45,962 nucleotides of DNA. Origin: Litoreibacter sp. GTDB taxonomy: Bacteria > Pseudomonadota > Alphaproteobacteria > Rhodobacterales > Rhodobacteraceae. The notes beneath the pieces are model-generated. The model had not been told where the DNA came from, searched no databases, and saw only the letters and a program-made list of their open reading frames with translations. The stretch is taken from positions 1 to 45,962 of the forward strand of contig JAPORH010000226.1 in NCBI GenBank assembly GCA_026710325.1. The letters run 5' to 3'. Within the stretch, counting starts at the first letter, position 1. The number at the start of each line of letters is the position of its first letter. The position numbers were made by a program, and so were the translations under genes. Below, piece by piece: positions 35,945 through 44,216 of this stretch.

Positions 35945-36265
35945 TTAGACCGCGACCGCTGTGACGGAGGTTCCCGACGCAGACACCATCAACATGGACT
36001 GGCCTACAACTTCGTAATCGAGATCCACACCGACAACAGCATTGCCGCCGACCTCATGCGCGCGCTGTTTGAGTTCACGCAGTGCCGTTTCCCGCGCCTC
36101 ATTCAGTTTGGCCTCATACATGCCGGACCGCCCGCCAACGATATCGGTGACCTGCGCAAACAGGTCGCGCACGATATTTGCCCCCATGATCGCTTCACCC
36201 ACGACGATGCCGTGGTAGCCGGTGATTTTGTGGCCTTCGATATTGTTGGTGGTTGTGGCGATCAT
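35945..36265 (-). CDS. YbjQ family protein (UPF0145, heavy-metal-binding domain)
   Basis: A 106-residue protein with the full YbjQ pattern: [50 protein letters not shown] and [14 protein letters not shown]. The family forms pentamers, and metal binding has been proposed but the role is unclear. The ATG at 36265 overlaps the previous gene's stop (ATGA) and is preferred over the ATG at 36277. Placement in the suf region hints at metal or sulfur handling (inference). Confidence 0.9.
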   Translation of the reverse strand: MIATTTNNIEGHKITGYHGIVVGEAIMGANIVRDLFAQVTDIVGGRSGMYEAKLNEARETALRELKQRAHEVGGNAVVGVDLDYEVVGQSMLMVSASGTSVTAVAV

Positions 36266-36606
36266 TTCTTTTTCCATCGATCAAATGCGCCAGAAGACTT
36301 TGCGTGCGCAATGCGAAGCTTTGTTTCCTGCTCCTTCAATTCATGCAGCAGTGCGTAGTTTTGGGCCGCACGTTCTCTTTGCCGGGACCGCCACAACCGA
36401 CGGATCGTATAAAGAAAAGTCTCGATACCAACCCAAAACAAAACTGCAAAACCGATCCCGAACCCTTGTGACAATCCGAGCGCGCGGGCGGCAAACAATC
36501 CTGTAAGAAAGATCAACCCGCTTATTACGATCCTACCTGCGACGGGTATCTGATGAACAGACGTCCCACCGGCAGCATGCCGCCCAGTATGGCTCCCACC
36601 ATGCAT
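36262..36606 (-). CDS. hypothetical membrane protein downstream of sufB
   Basis: A 114-residue protein with a His/Gly-rich N-terminus ([18 protein letters not shown]), two membrane segments ([19 protein letters not shown] and [19 protein letters not shown]) and a basic, probably helical C-terminus ending DRWKKK. No family is recognised. It begins 5 nt after the sufB stop and overlaps the YbjQ start, so it is in the same transcript. The histidine-rich end could bind metal (speculative). Confidence 0.7.
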   Translation of the reverse strand: MHGGSHTGRHAAGGTSVHQIPVAGRIVISGLIFLTGLFAARALGLSQGFGIGFAVLFWVGIETFLYTIRRLWRSRQRERAAQNYALLHELKEQETKLRIAHAKSSGAFDRWKKK

Positions 36607-36611
36607 CAGGT

Positions 36612-38129
36612 TTACCCAACAGACCCTTCAAGCGAAATCGCGACCAACGCCTGCGCTTCCATGGCGAACTCCATCGGTAGGGCTTGCAAGACGTCCTTGC
36701 AGAAACCGTTCACGACAAGCGCCACGGCTTCCTCCTCGTCCATGCCGCGTTGGCGGCAGTAGAAGAGTTGGTCGTCATCCACTTTCGACGTCGTCGCCTC
36801 ATGCTCCACCCGGCTCGAGTTATTCTTCACCTCGATATACGGGACCGTATGCGCGCCGCATTTGTCGCCTATGAGAAGCGAGTCGCATTGGGTGTAGTTG
36901 CGGCTGTCCTTGGCGCGCGGGTGCATGGACACGAGCCCACGATAGGTGTTCTGCGCCTTGCCCGCCGAGATGCCTTTGGAGACAATCCGCGACTTGGTGT
37001 TCTTGCCCAGATGCACCATCTTGGTGCCAGTGTCGGCCTGCTGGAAATTGTTGGCAATCGCGATCGAGTAGAACTCGCCTTGGCTGTCATCGCCACGCAA
37101 GATGCAGGACGGGTATTTCCAGGTCACAGCGGAGCCCGTTTCCACCTGCGTCCACATCACTTTGGAACGCTTGCCGCGGCAATCGGCCCGCTTGGTCACA
37201 AAGTTATAGATACCGCCCTTGCCGTCCTCGTCGCCGGGGAACCAGTTCTGGACAGTGGAGTATTTGATCTCTGCATCATCCAGAATGACCAGTTCCACCA
37301 CCGCCGCATGCAGCTGATTGGTGTCACGCATTGGAGCGGTGCAGCCCTCGAGGTAGGAGACATAGGAGCCCTCGTCTGCGATGATCAGCGTCCGCTCGAA
37401 CTGACCTGTATTTTCCGCGTTGATGCGGAAATAGGTCGACAATTCCATCGGGCATTTCGTGTTCGGCGGGATGTAGACGAACGATCCGTCGGAGAAGACG
37501 GCAGAGTTCAGTGTGGCGTAGAAATTGTCGGACTGCGGCACGACCGAGCCCAGATATTTCTTCACCAGCTCAGGATGTTCCTGAATAGCTTCCGAGATTG
37601 AGCAGAAGATCACGCCCGCTTTCTTCAGCTCCTCCTGGAAAGTCGTGCCGACCGAGACTGAGTCAAACACCGCGTCGACGGCAACCTTGCGACCTTCGGC
37701 AGGCGCATTCTCCGCGCCCTCGACACCGGCAAGGATCATCTGCTCTTTCAGCGGGATGCCGAGTTTGTTGTAGGTTTCCAACAGCTTCGGGTCGACTTCA
37801 TCCAACGACTTGGGTTTCTCCGCCATGCTCTTAGGCGCGGCGTAATAATAGATGTCCTGAAAGTCGATCTTGGGGTAGTCGACCATCGCCCATTCGGGCT
37901 CTTTCATCTGCTTCCAACGCTCAAAGGCCTGCAGACGCCACTCGGTCATCCATTCAGGTTCTTTGTTCTTCTCCGAGATCAGGCGAACAATATCTTCATT
38001 GATACCGATGGGGGCGTAATCCATTTCGATCTCGGTGTCCCAGCCGTATTTATAAGCACCGCCAACCTCGCGCACCGCATCGACCGTTTCCTGGTCCACA
38101 CCTTCTTTGACTTCACCGTCGAATGACAT
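36612..38129 (-). CDS. sufB: Fe-S cluster assembly protein SufB
   Basis: SufB is the scaffold subunit on which clusters form from SufS/SufE sulfur and iron. The 505-residue protein has the N-terminal segment [17 protein letters not shown], beta-helix core ([36 protein letters not shown]) and the conserved C-terminal block [22 protein letters not shown]. The start at 38129 has AGGAGAG just upstream; an ATG at 38147 overlapping the desulfurase stop is an alternative. It is directly coupled to the cysteine desulfurase gene. Confidence 0.96.
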   Translation of the reverse strand: MSFDGEVKEGVDQETVDAVREVGGAYKYGWDTEIEMDYAPIGINEDIVRLISEKNKEPEWMTEWRLQAFERWKQMKEPEWAMVDYPKIDFQDIYYYAAPKSMAEKPKSLDEVDPKLLETYNKLGIPLKEQMILAGVEGAENAPAEGRKVAVDAVFDSVSVGTTFQEELKKAGVIFCSISEAIQEHPELVKKYLGSVVPQSDNFYATLNSAVFSDGSFVYIPPNTKCPMELSTYFRINAENTGQFERTLIIADEGSYVSYLEGCTAPMRDTNQLHAAVVELVILDDAEIKYSTVQNWFPGDEDGKGGIYNFVTKRADCRGKRSKVMWTQVETGSAVTWKYPSCILRGDDSQGEFYSIAIANNFQQADTGTKMVHLGKNTKSRIVSKGISAGKAQNTYRGLVSMHPRAKDSRNYTQCDSLLIGDKCGAHTVPYIEVKNNSSRVEHEATTSKVDDDQLFYCRQRGMDEEEAVALVVNGFCKDVLQALPMEFAMEAQALVAISLEGSVG

Positions 38130-38143
38130 GGGTCTCTCCTCAC

Positions 38144-39292
38144 TCATGCGGCTTTCGCCCTAAATTTCTTTTCTGCCCGGCACCACGCTTCTGCGAAACG
38201 CAGCACTTCTTCTTCTGTCGTCTGGGGTCCCAGTGAGACCCGCACCGCGCTCGCTGCGGTCACCTCGTCGTGGCCCATGGCAGTCAGCACACGGCTGGCC
38301 CTGACCTTGCCACTGGAACAAGCTGACCCTGCGCTGATCGCAAACCCTGCCAAATCCATTGCCATCACCTGCGTCTCGCCTTTCCAGCCCGGTGTCGCAA
38401 AACACAGGGTGTTCGGCAGACGATCCACGTCTTGTCCTACTAAAATAGTCTGACTTGCTTCGGCCTCAATGGCAGATTCTAGAATCTTTCTAAGTTTTTT
38501 CACGCGGTCCCAGACGCCCGCGTCCAGTTCGCGTTGCGCTGCTTCGGCGGCAGCACCAAACCCCGCGATTCCAATCACGTTTTCGGTGCCAGACCTGCGC
38601 CCCATTTCCTGACCGCCACCTGTGACGAGCGGGTCACTTTCAAGGCGCTCCTGAACATTTTGTTGTGCCAGAATCGCACCGACGCCCTTAGGCCCACCAA
38701 GCTTGTGCGCCGACAAGACAGCCGCATCAACATTCATCCAGGAGAACGCCATCGGCACCTTGCCGAAGGCTTGCACCGCATCGCAAAGTACCGTTGCTTT
38801 CGGAGCTCGTTCACGAATGTATCCCACCAGACCAGATAGGTCTTGGCACACACCTGTTTCAGAATTCGCAGCCTGGATAGCAATCACGTCATCTCTGCCG
38901 CCGCTCAGTGCACCAAGAATTTCGACGTCAAAATACGGATCAAGCTCTATCCGCCCATTGGCCCCTACGTTCAGGCGAAGGTCATGAGATCGGTGCACAT
39001 TTACCGCGTCATGTTCGATTGAAGCGCACGATATGCTGAACTGGGAAAACGTTGAATACGCGATCGCTGAAACGCTTTCCGTTGCTCCGCTAGTAAAAAT
39101 AACTTGGTCAGGGTTACAACCTGACGCTTCCGCCACTTGGCGCCGGGCGCGCTCAATCACGCCCTTCGTCGCCCGTCCCTCAGCATGCACCGAAGACGGG
39201 TTCCCAACCACATCCATCGCCGCGATCATCGCGTCGCGGGCTTCCGACCGCAGCGGCATCGTGGCGTTGTGATCCAGATAGACGCGGCTCAT
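38144..39292 (-). CDS. cysteine desulfurase, NifS/IscS-like
   Basis: A 382-residue group I-type PLP enzyme: [11 protein letters not shown] at the start, [11 protein letters not shown] lysine Lys197 in [24 protein letters not shown] and catalytic Cys325 in [10 protein letters not shown]. The region therefore encodes two desulfurases, this one beside iscR and sufB and SufS at the other end. It is shorter than IscS and lacks its C-terminal tail, so the partner is more likely SufB or another acceptor than IscU (inference). No iscU is present. Confidence 0.93.
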   Translation of the reverse strand: MSRVYLDHNATMPLRSEARDAMIAAMDVVGNPSSVHAEGRATKGVIERARRQVAEASGCNPDQVIFTSGATESVSAIAYSTFSQFSISCASIEHDAVNVHRSHDLRLNVGANGRIELDPYFDVEILGALSGGRDDVIAIQAANSETGVCQDLSGLVGYIRERAPKATVLCDAVQAFGKVPMAFSWMNVDAAVLSAHKLGGPKGVGAILAQQNVQERLESDPLVTGGGQEMGRRSGTENVIGIAGFGAAAEAAQRELDAGVWDRVKKLRKILESAIEAEASQTILVGQDVDRLPNTLCFATPGWKGETQVMAMDLAGFAISAGSACSSGKVRASRVLTAMGHDEVTAASAVRVSLGPQTTEEEVLRFAEAWCRAEKKFRAKAA

Positions 39293-39307
39293 GGCTTCAT
39301 TGCTTCA

Positions 39308-39351
39308 AAAATATCCCGGGGGAGCGCGGAACGCGCGGGGGCAGAGCCCCT
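39308..39351. repeat. palindromic REP-like intergenic element
   Basis: The stretch between iscR and the desulfurase gene contains CCCGGGGGAGCGCG, a small inverted repeat GCGCGgaaCGCGC-like core, and GGGGC-AGA-GCCCC (39338-39350). The form AAATATCCCGGGGG...GGGGGCAGAGCCCC resembles short palindromes scattered between genes in many Rhodobacteraceae genomes (recollection). No second copy occurs in this window. Confidence 0.5.
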
Positions 39352-39394
39352 AAGTACTTCATCATGTGCAAGCACTTTACCAACTCTGGCGCGC

Positions 39395-39853
39395 TCACTC
39401 ATCGACCAACTCGAACAGGTTTGGGACAGCCGGGCACGGGGTCAGGTCATTCTCAACCACATCCGACAACCGGGTCTGGTGCAAAAAGACGTAGACATGC
39501 GCCGATAGCCCCTCCCACAAGCGATTGGTCATGGATTGCGCCCGCGAACCTGACGACCCGCCCGAGGCACCTTCTCCCATATGCAACGCGTTCACCGTCT
39601 CGTCGACGGCTTCCAACACTTCGGAAATACGGATCGCATCCGCGGATTTCGCAAGCTTATACCCCCCACCAGGGCCACGAACCGAGGCGACAATGCCCGC
39701 ACGCCGCAGCTTAACAAACAGTTGCTCAAGGTAGGGAAGCGAGATTTTCTGGCGTTTGGAAATCTCGCCGAGCGAGACAAGCTCCGCATCCGAGGCTAGG
39801 GCCAGATCGGCCAGCGCGACCATCGCGTAGCGGCCTTTCGTGCTTAATTTCAT
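39395..39853 (-). CDS. iscR: Rrf2-family iron-sulfur regulator IscR
   Basis: A 152-residue winged-helix regulator: KLSTKGRYAMVALADLA, EISKRQKISLPYLEQLFVKLRRAG (recognition helix) and SVRGPGGGYKLA. In E. coli IscR a cluster is held by three cysteines and a histidine; here that loop reads GEGASGGSSGSRAQ without cysteine, and the only cysteine is Cys140 (TPCPAVP). This matches the Rhodobacter sphaeroides IscR type reported to bind a cluster with a single cysteine (family knowledge). GGAGGGGG (39861-39868) supports the ATG at 39853. It heads the suf region and probably represses it. Confidence 0.94.
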   Translation of the reverse strand: MKLSTKGRYAMVALADLALASDAELVSLGEISKRQKISLPYLEQLFVKLRRAGIVASVRGPGGGYKLAKSADAIRISEVLEAVDETVNALHMGEGASGGSSGSRAQSMTNRLWEGLSAHVYVFLHQTRLSDVVENDLTPCPAVPNLFELVDE

Positions 39854-39907
39854 AGCCGAGCCCCCTCCGCAATCTTGCTTTGCCATTGACGATCCTCTTC
39901 ATGCCGC

Positions 39908-39927
39908 TTAGGTCAACTAAACCTTAA
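39908..39927 (-). promoter_or_regulatory. imperfect palindrome at the iscR promoter -10, candidate IscR operator
   Basis: TTAGGT (39908-39913) and ACCTTAA (39921-39927) form an imperfect inverted repeat. Read leftward, the iscR promoter has -35 TTGACG (complement of 39942-39947) and an AT-rich -10 candidate (TTAAGG) inside this palindrome. Its location fits autoregulation by IscR, such as the iron-rhodo-box described for this order; the exact consensus was not checked. Confidence 0.45.
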
Positions 39928-39947
39928 TGGCGGCAAGCTGTCGTCAA

Positions 39948-39964
39948 TTTAGAACGTTTCTAAA
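39948..39964. promoter_or_regulatory. Irr box (iron control element)
   Basis: TTTAGAAcgtTTCTAAA is a perfect inverted repeat with a 3-nt spacer and equals the ICE motif bound by Irr in Rhizobiales and Rhodobacterales. It lies directly upstream of the iscR -35 and 66 bp before the divergent hydrolase start, so it may affect both. Confidence 0.8.
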
Positions 39965-40029
39965 ATACCTGAGTAAGGCCGTCAAGTTACTGCGGCGCTC
40001 GGACCGCATAAAGGACGAAGTGAAGCCCT

Positions 40030-40686
40030 ATGCCCGAAGTCATTTTTCCCGGCCCCGAGGGGCGCCTGGAAGGCCGGTACCACCCGCATAAAGGAATGAA
40101 AGACGCGCCTATCGCGATCATTCTGCATCCACACCCGCAGTTTGGAGGCACGATGAATAATCGCGTGGTCTACAACCTGCATTACACATTCCACAATATG
40201 GGCTTCAACGTCTTGCGGTTTAACTTCCGCGGGGTTGGACGCAGCCAGGGCGAATATGATCAGGGCATTGGCGAGCTGAGCGATGCGGCCTCGGCACTGG
40301 ATTACCTGCAATCCATGAACCAGAATGCCAAGCACTGCTGGGTGGCAGGGTTTTCTTTCGGGGCCTGGATTGGCATGCAGCTTCTGATGCGGCGGCCCGA
40401 GATCACTGGCTTCATCTCCGTCTCCCCGCCAGCCAACATGTATGACTTCTCTTTCCTCGCGCCGTGCCCGTCGTCAGGGTTGATCATCAATGGCTCGGGC
40501 GACCGCGTAGCGCCACCCGCCGATACAGAATCGTTGGTAAACAAACTCCATGAGCAAAAAGGGATCACCATCACCCATCAGCAGGTCGATGGCGCAGGCC
40601 ACTTCTTTGAAGAGGATCACATGGAGACGCTTACCGGCTCGGTTGAGGATTATGTCCGCCGCCGCCTGACGGAGAACACGCGCTAA
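40030..40686 (+). CDS. alpha/beta hydrolase (YsgA-like serine hydrolase)
   Basis: A 218-residue single-domain hydrolase: ILHPHPQFGGTMNN (oxyanion HP motif), FNFRGVGRSQGEYD, the nucleophile elbow GFSFGAW, an aspartate in GSGDRVAPP and the catalytic histidine in GAGHFFEED. It belongs to the small COG2945-type hydrolases with unknown substrate. Its start is divergent from iscR, with an Irr box in the gap. A 72-residue protein gene overlaps its stop by 1 nt. Confidence 0.9.
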   Translation: MPEVIFPGPEGRLEGRYHPHKGMKDAPIAIILHPHPQFGGTMNNRVVYNLHYTFHNMGFNVLRFNFRGVGRSQGEYDQGIGELSDAASALDYLQSMNQNAKHCWVAGFSFGAWIGMQLLMRRPEITGFISVSPPANMYDFSFLAPCPSSGLIINGSGDRVAPPADTESLVNKLHEQKGITITHQQVDGAGHFFEEDHMETLTGSVEDYVRRRLTENTR

Positions 40687-40904
40687 TGGGCGTCACCGAA
40701 GATATTGCCGACGATCTCGCCAAGCAGGCGCTTCAGATCGAGGCCAAGACAGGCGACGAAAAAGTAGTCGACAAGGTCTCCGAAATACTTGGCGCATCCT
40801 CCCAGACGACCCAGGAGGCTTACTTGACCTCAGTCCGTGTGCGCCGCGCGGAGCTTCGCGCGCGTACCTACCTGTCACAGTTTGACGAAAGCTCTGACGA
40901 CTAA
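40686..40904 (+). CDS. small hypothetical protein coupled to the hydrolase
   Basis: A 72-residue charged, mainly helical protein (MGVTEDIADDLAKQALQIEA) with a C-terminal SVRVRRAELRART segment and an acidic end. Its ATG shares one base with the hydrolase TAA, so it is translationally coupled. No family or motif is recognised; no membrane segment or cysteine is present. Confidence 0.75.
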   Translation: MGVTEDIADDLAKQALQIEAKTGDEKVVDKVSEILGASSQTTQEAYLTSVRVRRAELRARTYLSQFDESSDD

Positions 40905-41000
40905 GCCACTGGCGGCCACCCTAGAGCTTTTGCGACAAGTCGCAGAAACCAACTTGCCGCGAGACCTGTACGCCGGTTAAAAGGACATCGGGGGCTTGCG

Positions 41001-42515
41001 TTGATCAAAGGACACCGAGCTTTGCGCCCTTACCTTTCTTATATATCCGCTTTTTCATTCATCGCAGCAGTGGGCGCGGCCCAGGCTGATGTCACCGCAT
41101 CTGAGGTCTGGGACGGATTCAAATCTCAACTCGCCTTGCTTGGGACGATCGAGGCCAGCGAGACTCGTGTGTCAAATGTTCTGAGCGTGAGTGCGATACA
41201 GTTCAGCGCTCAACAAGATGACGTTGCAGGCTCAGCCGCCCTTGCCGGAGAAATCCTGTTTACTGAGAATGCAGACGGGACTGTGTCAGTTGATATCCCT
41301 GATGGGCTGAAAGGCCGCGTCTCAATCAACGCGCCATTCGGCCAAAGCTCGTTCGACTATGCGTTGGTCCCCGTTGGCTTTGCCGCCGTCGCAAGCGGCG
41401 ATGCCGGCAGCATCGTTTATACTATGGAAGCGGAGCGCCTGACGCATGCATTATCAAATATTGCATTTGACGACGACGACAGAGTCTCAGCAGCACTTGA
41501 GATTGTCACCTCGGGGCTTAAAGGCGGATGGAGCCGAAGCGTCGAAGGCGATAAGGACGCTGTTGCCGCCAGCTACCGCTATGACCAGGTGGCGCTTGCC
41601 GGATCCCTTGATGATGAAGGGAGCGCGTCAAGCTTCAATGTGAACGCCGTCGCGCTTGGTGTCGCGACCGCTGCGGATACGACACTCCCTGATGGTATCT
41701 CGCTCGAAGGACTTGAGGGGTTTTTAACCTCAGGCATTCTGTTTGACAGCCGGACGAGTTATGAAAATTTCTCCTACAGCCTCAACGCGGGCGGGATATC
41801 GGCCCAGGCGAGCATGGGCGCCGGTTTTATTGACGCCGCCCTCGATGACACAGCGCTGACCTATGAGACAAAGGCTGAAGACCTGAAGATAACGGCAAAT
41901 CCGAGCTTTCTTCTCCCTCAAATCGACCTTTCCTTTGCGCAAACGCAATCTCAGCTGCGCGCGACCATCCCAAGCGCAGGCGATGCGCAAGACATCTCCA
42001 CCAAGCTTGTTTACCAAGACGCGGTTTTGAGCGAAGGACTCTGGGGGCTTTTTGACCCGCAAGGCCACCTGCCCCGCGAACCGATCAACCTGTTTTTGGA
42101 GTCAGAGGCACAAGGCGGCATCGAATATCTTAAAGACGCAGCGCCTTTGACCTACCTGCTGCTCAAATCTGATGAACCGCAACCTCTAAAGAGCATCAAA
42201 ATCAATGAACTCTACCTCAATGCGGCCGGGGCCGAGTTTCAAGGCGTCGGCGCATTCAGCTTTGACAATAACGACCTTGAGAGTTTTGCAGGCTTTCCGC
42301 GCCCCGAGGGAAGCGTTGATTTGAACCTGTCCGGCGGCTTTGGCCTGCTCGACAACCTTGCCAAGACAGGGCTGCTGCCAGACGCGCAGGCGCAAGGGAT
42401 CAAGGCGATGGCTGGCTTTTTCGCAAAGCCGGGCGCTGAGCCCGACACGTTGACCTCCAAAATTGAGATCACCGACGAGGGACGGATTTTAGCAAACGGT
42501 GTGCCGATCCAGTAG
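41001..42515 (+). CDS. DUF2125 domain exported protein
   Basis: A 504-residue protein starting with TTG at 41001 behind GGGGG. A signal peptide (LSYISAFSFIAAVGAAQA) precedes a long beta-rich sequence matching the DUF2125 family of alphaproteobacteria (APFGQSSFDYALVPVGFAAV, LKSIKINELYLNAAGAEFQG). The repeated pattern of amphipathic strands suggests a periplasmic lipid-transport-like or outer-membrane-associated protein, akin to AsmA/YdgA families (inference). Only one membrane segment, the signal, is seen. The function is unknown. It converges on the next gene with 3 bp between stops. Confidence 0.85.
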   Translation: MIKGHRALRPYLSYISAFSFIAAVGAAQADVTASEVWDGFKSQLALLGTIEASETRVSNVLSVSAIQFSAQQDDVAGSAALAGEILFTENADGTVSVDIPDGLKGRVSINAPFGQSSFDYALVPVGFAAVASGDAGSIVYTMEAERLTHALSNIAFDDDDRVSAALEIVTSGLKGGWSRSVEGDKDAVAASYRYDQVALAGSLDDEGSASSFNVNAVALGVATAADTTLPDGISLEGLEGFLTSGILFDSRTSYENFSYSLNAGGISAQASMGAGFIDAALDDTALTYETKAEDLKITANPSFLLPQIDLSFAQTQSQLRATIPSAGDAQDISTKLVYQDAVLSEGLWGLFDPQGHLPREPINLFLESEAQGGIEYLKDAAPLTYLLLKSDEPQPLKSIKINELYLNAAGAEFQGVGAFSFDNNDLESFAGFPRPEGSVDLNLSGGFGLLDNLAKTGLLPDAQAQGIKAMAGFFAKPGAEPDTLTSKIEITDEGRILANGVPIQ

Positions 42516-42518
42516 CGA

Positions 42519-43538
42519 TTAGTCGCGGCTCTCCGACATTAAGCCCACCTTCCGCCGAGCGCGCATTTTTGAAGGGGTCATACCGTACTCCTCCCGCACT
42601 GCTTTTGCCAAAGTGTCAGGCGAGCCGAACCCGGTCGCAATGGCGATATCCATAAGTGGCAGCAATGTCTCTTCAATCATGGCGCGCGCGCGCCGGGCCC
42701 GAAGACGCTTGTAAAAGCGCGCGGGCGTTTCGTCGAAGACTTTACGGAACACACGCTCAAGATGGCGCGTTGACAGCCCCGCTTTCGCGGTGAGCTCTGC
42801 CATGGAGAGAGGCTCAGAGATGCTTTCCTCCATCAGTTTGATGGCTTGCGTTACACGCGCATCGAACAGGCTTGCATTGTCCGCCATGTCTTTGGGCTGC
42901 TCCGCATCCGCTTTGCGAATGGTATGAAGAAGAAGCTGGCTGCCGAGTTCGGCGATCTGTGGCGCGGAAAGAACATCCGCCAATAGGCTGATGATAAGCT
43001 CCGCGGTGGCCCCCTGCCCCGCCGCCGTGATGATGCCGCCGCTCGTCTCGGCAAATCGGTTGGTCAAGTTCTCATAGTGGCCCGTCTCTTGCAGGGTCGC
43101 AACATCGCGCCAATGGGTGGTTACCTTTCCGGGCGGGTTTCGCGTGGATTTGATATAAGCCGTTGCTGCATCTGAAAGCAGCACGACGCCTCGCCCCATC
43201 CGTTGCATGCGGCGCGCCCTTGCGCGCCAGGCGTCGGGGCGCGCGCGACCGCCGGGCACAATCATGACATCGCTGAACCCATGATCAGGGATCGCTGGTT
43301 CTGCACGTAAAAGCATGCCATCGCGCCCCGTCAAAAGCCCTGGTTGGTCAGAGACAATGGACCAGGTGAAGCGCTCGGTCGCCAAAAGAACGTTCGCCGC
43401 GCTCAGAACTTTTATCACCGATGCGACTTCAAAAGCGTCAAAGCCTTTACCCACAAAAAGCTCAAAGCTCTTTGTGCGTCGGTCAAGATCATCGCTCTGC
43501 GGGTGAAGGCTCACGCGGGCACTGTCCCAATTTCCCAT
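42519..43538 (-). CDS. GlxA/AraC-family transcriptional regulator
   Basis: A 339-residue regulator with an N-terminal DJ-1/PfpI-like domain (FELFVGKGFDAFEVASVIKV, DVMIVPGGRARP) and a C-terminal AraC domain (RHLERVFRKVFDETPARFY, DIAIATGFGSPDTLAKAVREEYGMTP). The nucleophile-elbow cysteine of the PfpI fold is replaced: the segment reads VVLLSDAATAY. It is therefore a ligand sensor at most. It has no obvious partner operon, and the target is unknown. It is clearly different from the regulator at 22918-23946. Confidence 0.87.
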   Translation of the reverse strand: MGNWDSARVSLHPQSDDLDRRTKSFELFVGKGFDAFEVASVIKVLSAANVLLATERFTWSIVSDQPGLLTGRDGMLLRAEPAIPDHGFSDVMIVPGGRARPDAWRARARRMQRMGRGVVLLSDAATAYIKSTRNPPGKVTTHWRDVATLQETGHYENLTNRFAETSGGIITAAGQGATAELIISLLADVLSAPQIAELGSQLLLHTIRKADAEQPKDMADNASLFDARVTQAIKLMEESISEPLSMAELTAKAGLSTRHLERVFRKVFDETPARFYKRLRARRARAMIEETLLPLMDIAIATGFGSPDTLAKAVREEYGMTPSKMRARRKVGLMSESRD

Positions 43539-43667
43539 GGCTACGCGCGTATCTTATTGTCATTGCCAGGATTCCAAAAGCGCAATCAGAAGATCAATTT
43601 GCCTGTGCCTTGTCTGAATGACGCACATTTCACCGCAGAGCTGTACGGCTGTCGCTTGCGAAATTGA

Positions 43668-44099
43668 CTACTGTTGGTTTGCATCAAAATCTGGTGCAAG
43701 CAGTTCATCAACCAACGACATCATATCTTTGTCAGAGAACGGCTTGTTCAAAACCCGATGCGCACCCAAGGACCGCGCAACATTCAGGATGGTTCGGTGC
43801 CCGGTTTTATTTACGGCGCCAGACATGGCGATGATCGGAATTGACAGCATCGACTTTGTGTCTTCTTGCAAAGGGGAGCGCATCGCACCGATCAAACTGA
43901 CGCCGCCATCGGTCGCAATCTCATGTTTCTGATAGATAAAGATATCGCTGATCACGAGATCGACCTTGCGCTCTTTCAAAACCTCTAACGCCTCGCTCGC
44001 GCCGCGCGCCCAAAAGACCTCGTGGCCTCGCGTCTCCAATAGATCGGTCAAGTCAAACGCCAGTTCCGTGTCGTCTTCCAAAATCACAATAAAAGCCAA
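43668..44099 (-). CDS. receiver-only response regulator
   Basis: A 143-residue single REC domain: acidic pair in ILEDDTEL, phosphoacceptor Asp52 in LVISDIFI, the Ser/Thr in AMSGAV and Lys119 in VLNKPFSD. There is an insertion (YQKHEIATDGGVSLIGAMRS) after the phosphorylation site, longer than in CheY. No output domain follows. The start is uncertain: TTG at 44099 with GGTGG upstream is preferred, since no in-frame ATG exists; TTG at 44120 is the longest frame. It is divergent from the phytochrome-like gene. Confidence 0.85.
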   Translation of the reverse strand: MAFIVILEDDTELAFDLTDLLETRGHEVFWARGASEALEVLKERKVDLVISDIFIYQKHEIATDGGVSLIGAMRSPLQEDTKSMLSIPIIAMSGAVNKTGHRTILNVARSLGAHRVLNKPFSDKDMMSLVDELLAPDFDANQQ

Positions 44100-44156
44100 G
44101 CCCAACCACCATAAATGCAAAAGAAGACGCTTTGAGCAGATAAGCCTTGGCGTACA

Positions 44157-44183
44157 ACGTTATTCTGCTAATTTTACGTTATT
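44157..44183. repeat. direct repeat ACGTTATT in the divergent promoter region
   Basis: ACGTTATT occurs at 44157-44164 and 44176-44183, a 19-bp period, between the receiver and phytochrome-like genes. A promoter candidate TTGGCG (44147-44152), 16 bp, TAATTT (44169-44174) overlaps it. The copies may bind a dimeric regulator. Confidence 0.4.
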
Positions 44184-44216
44184 TTATAGAAGTTTAAATC
44201 GAAGGTACATTCCCTT

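Noticed and set aside
36684-37601. 305-residue plus-strand frame antisense to sufB
   Set aside because: SufB is unambiguous on the minus strand; this is a third-position GC shadow.
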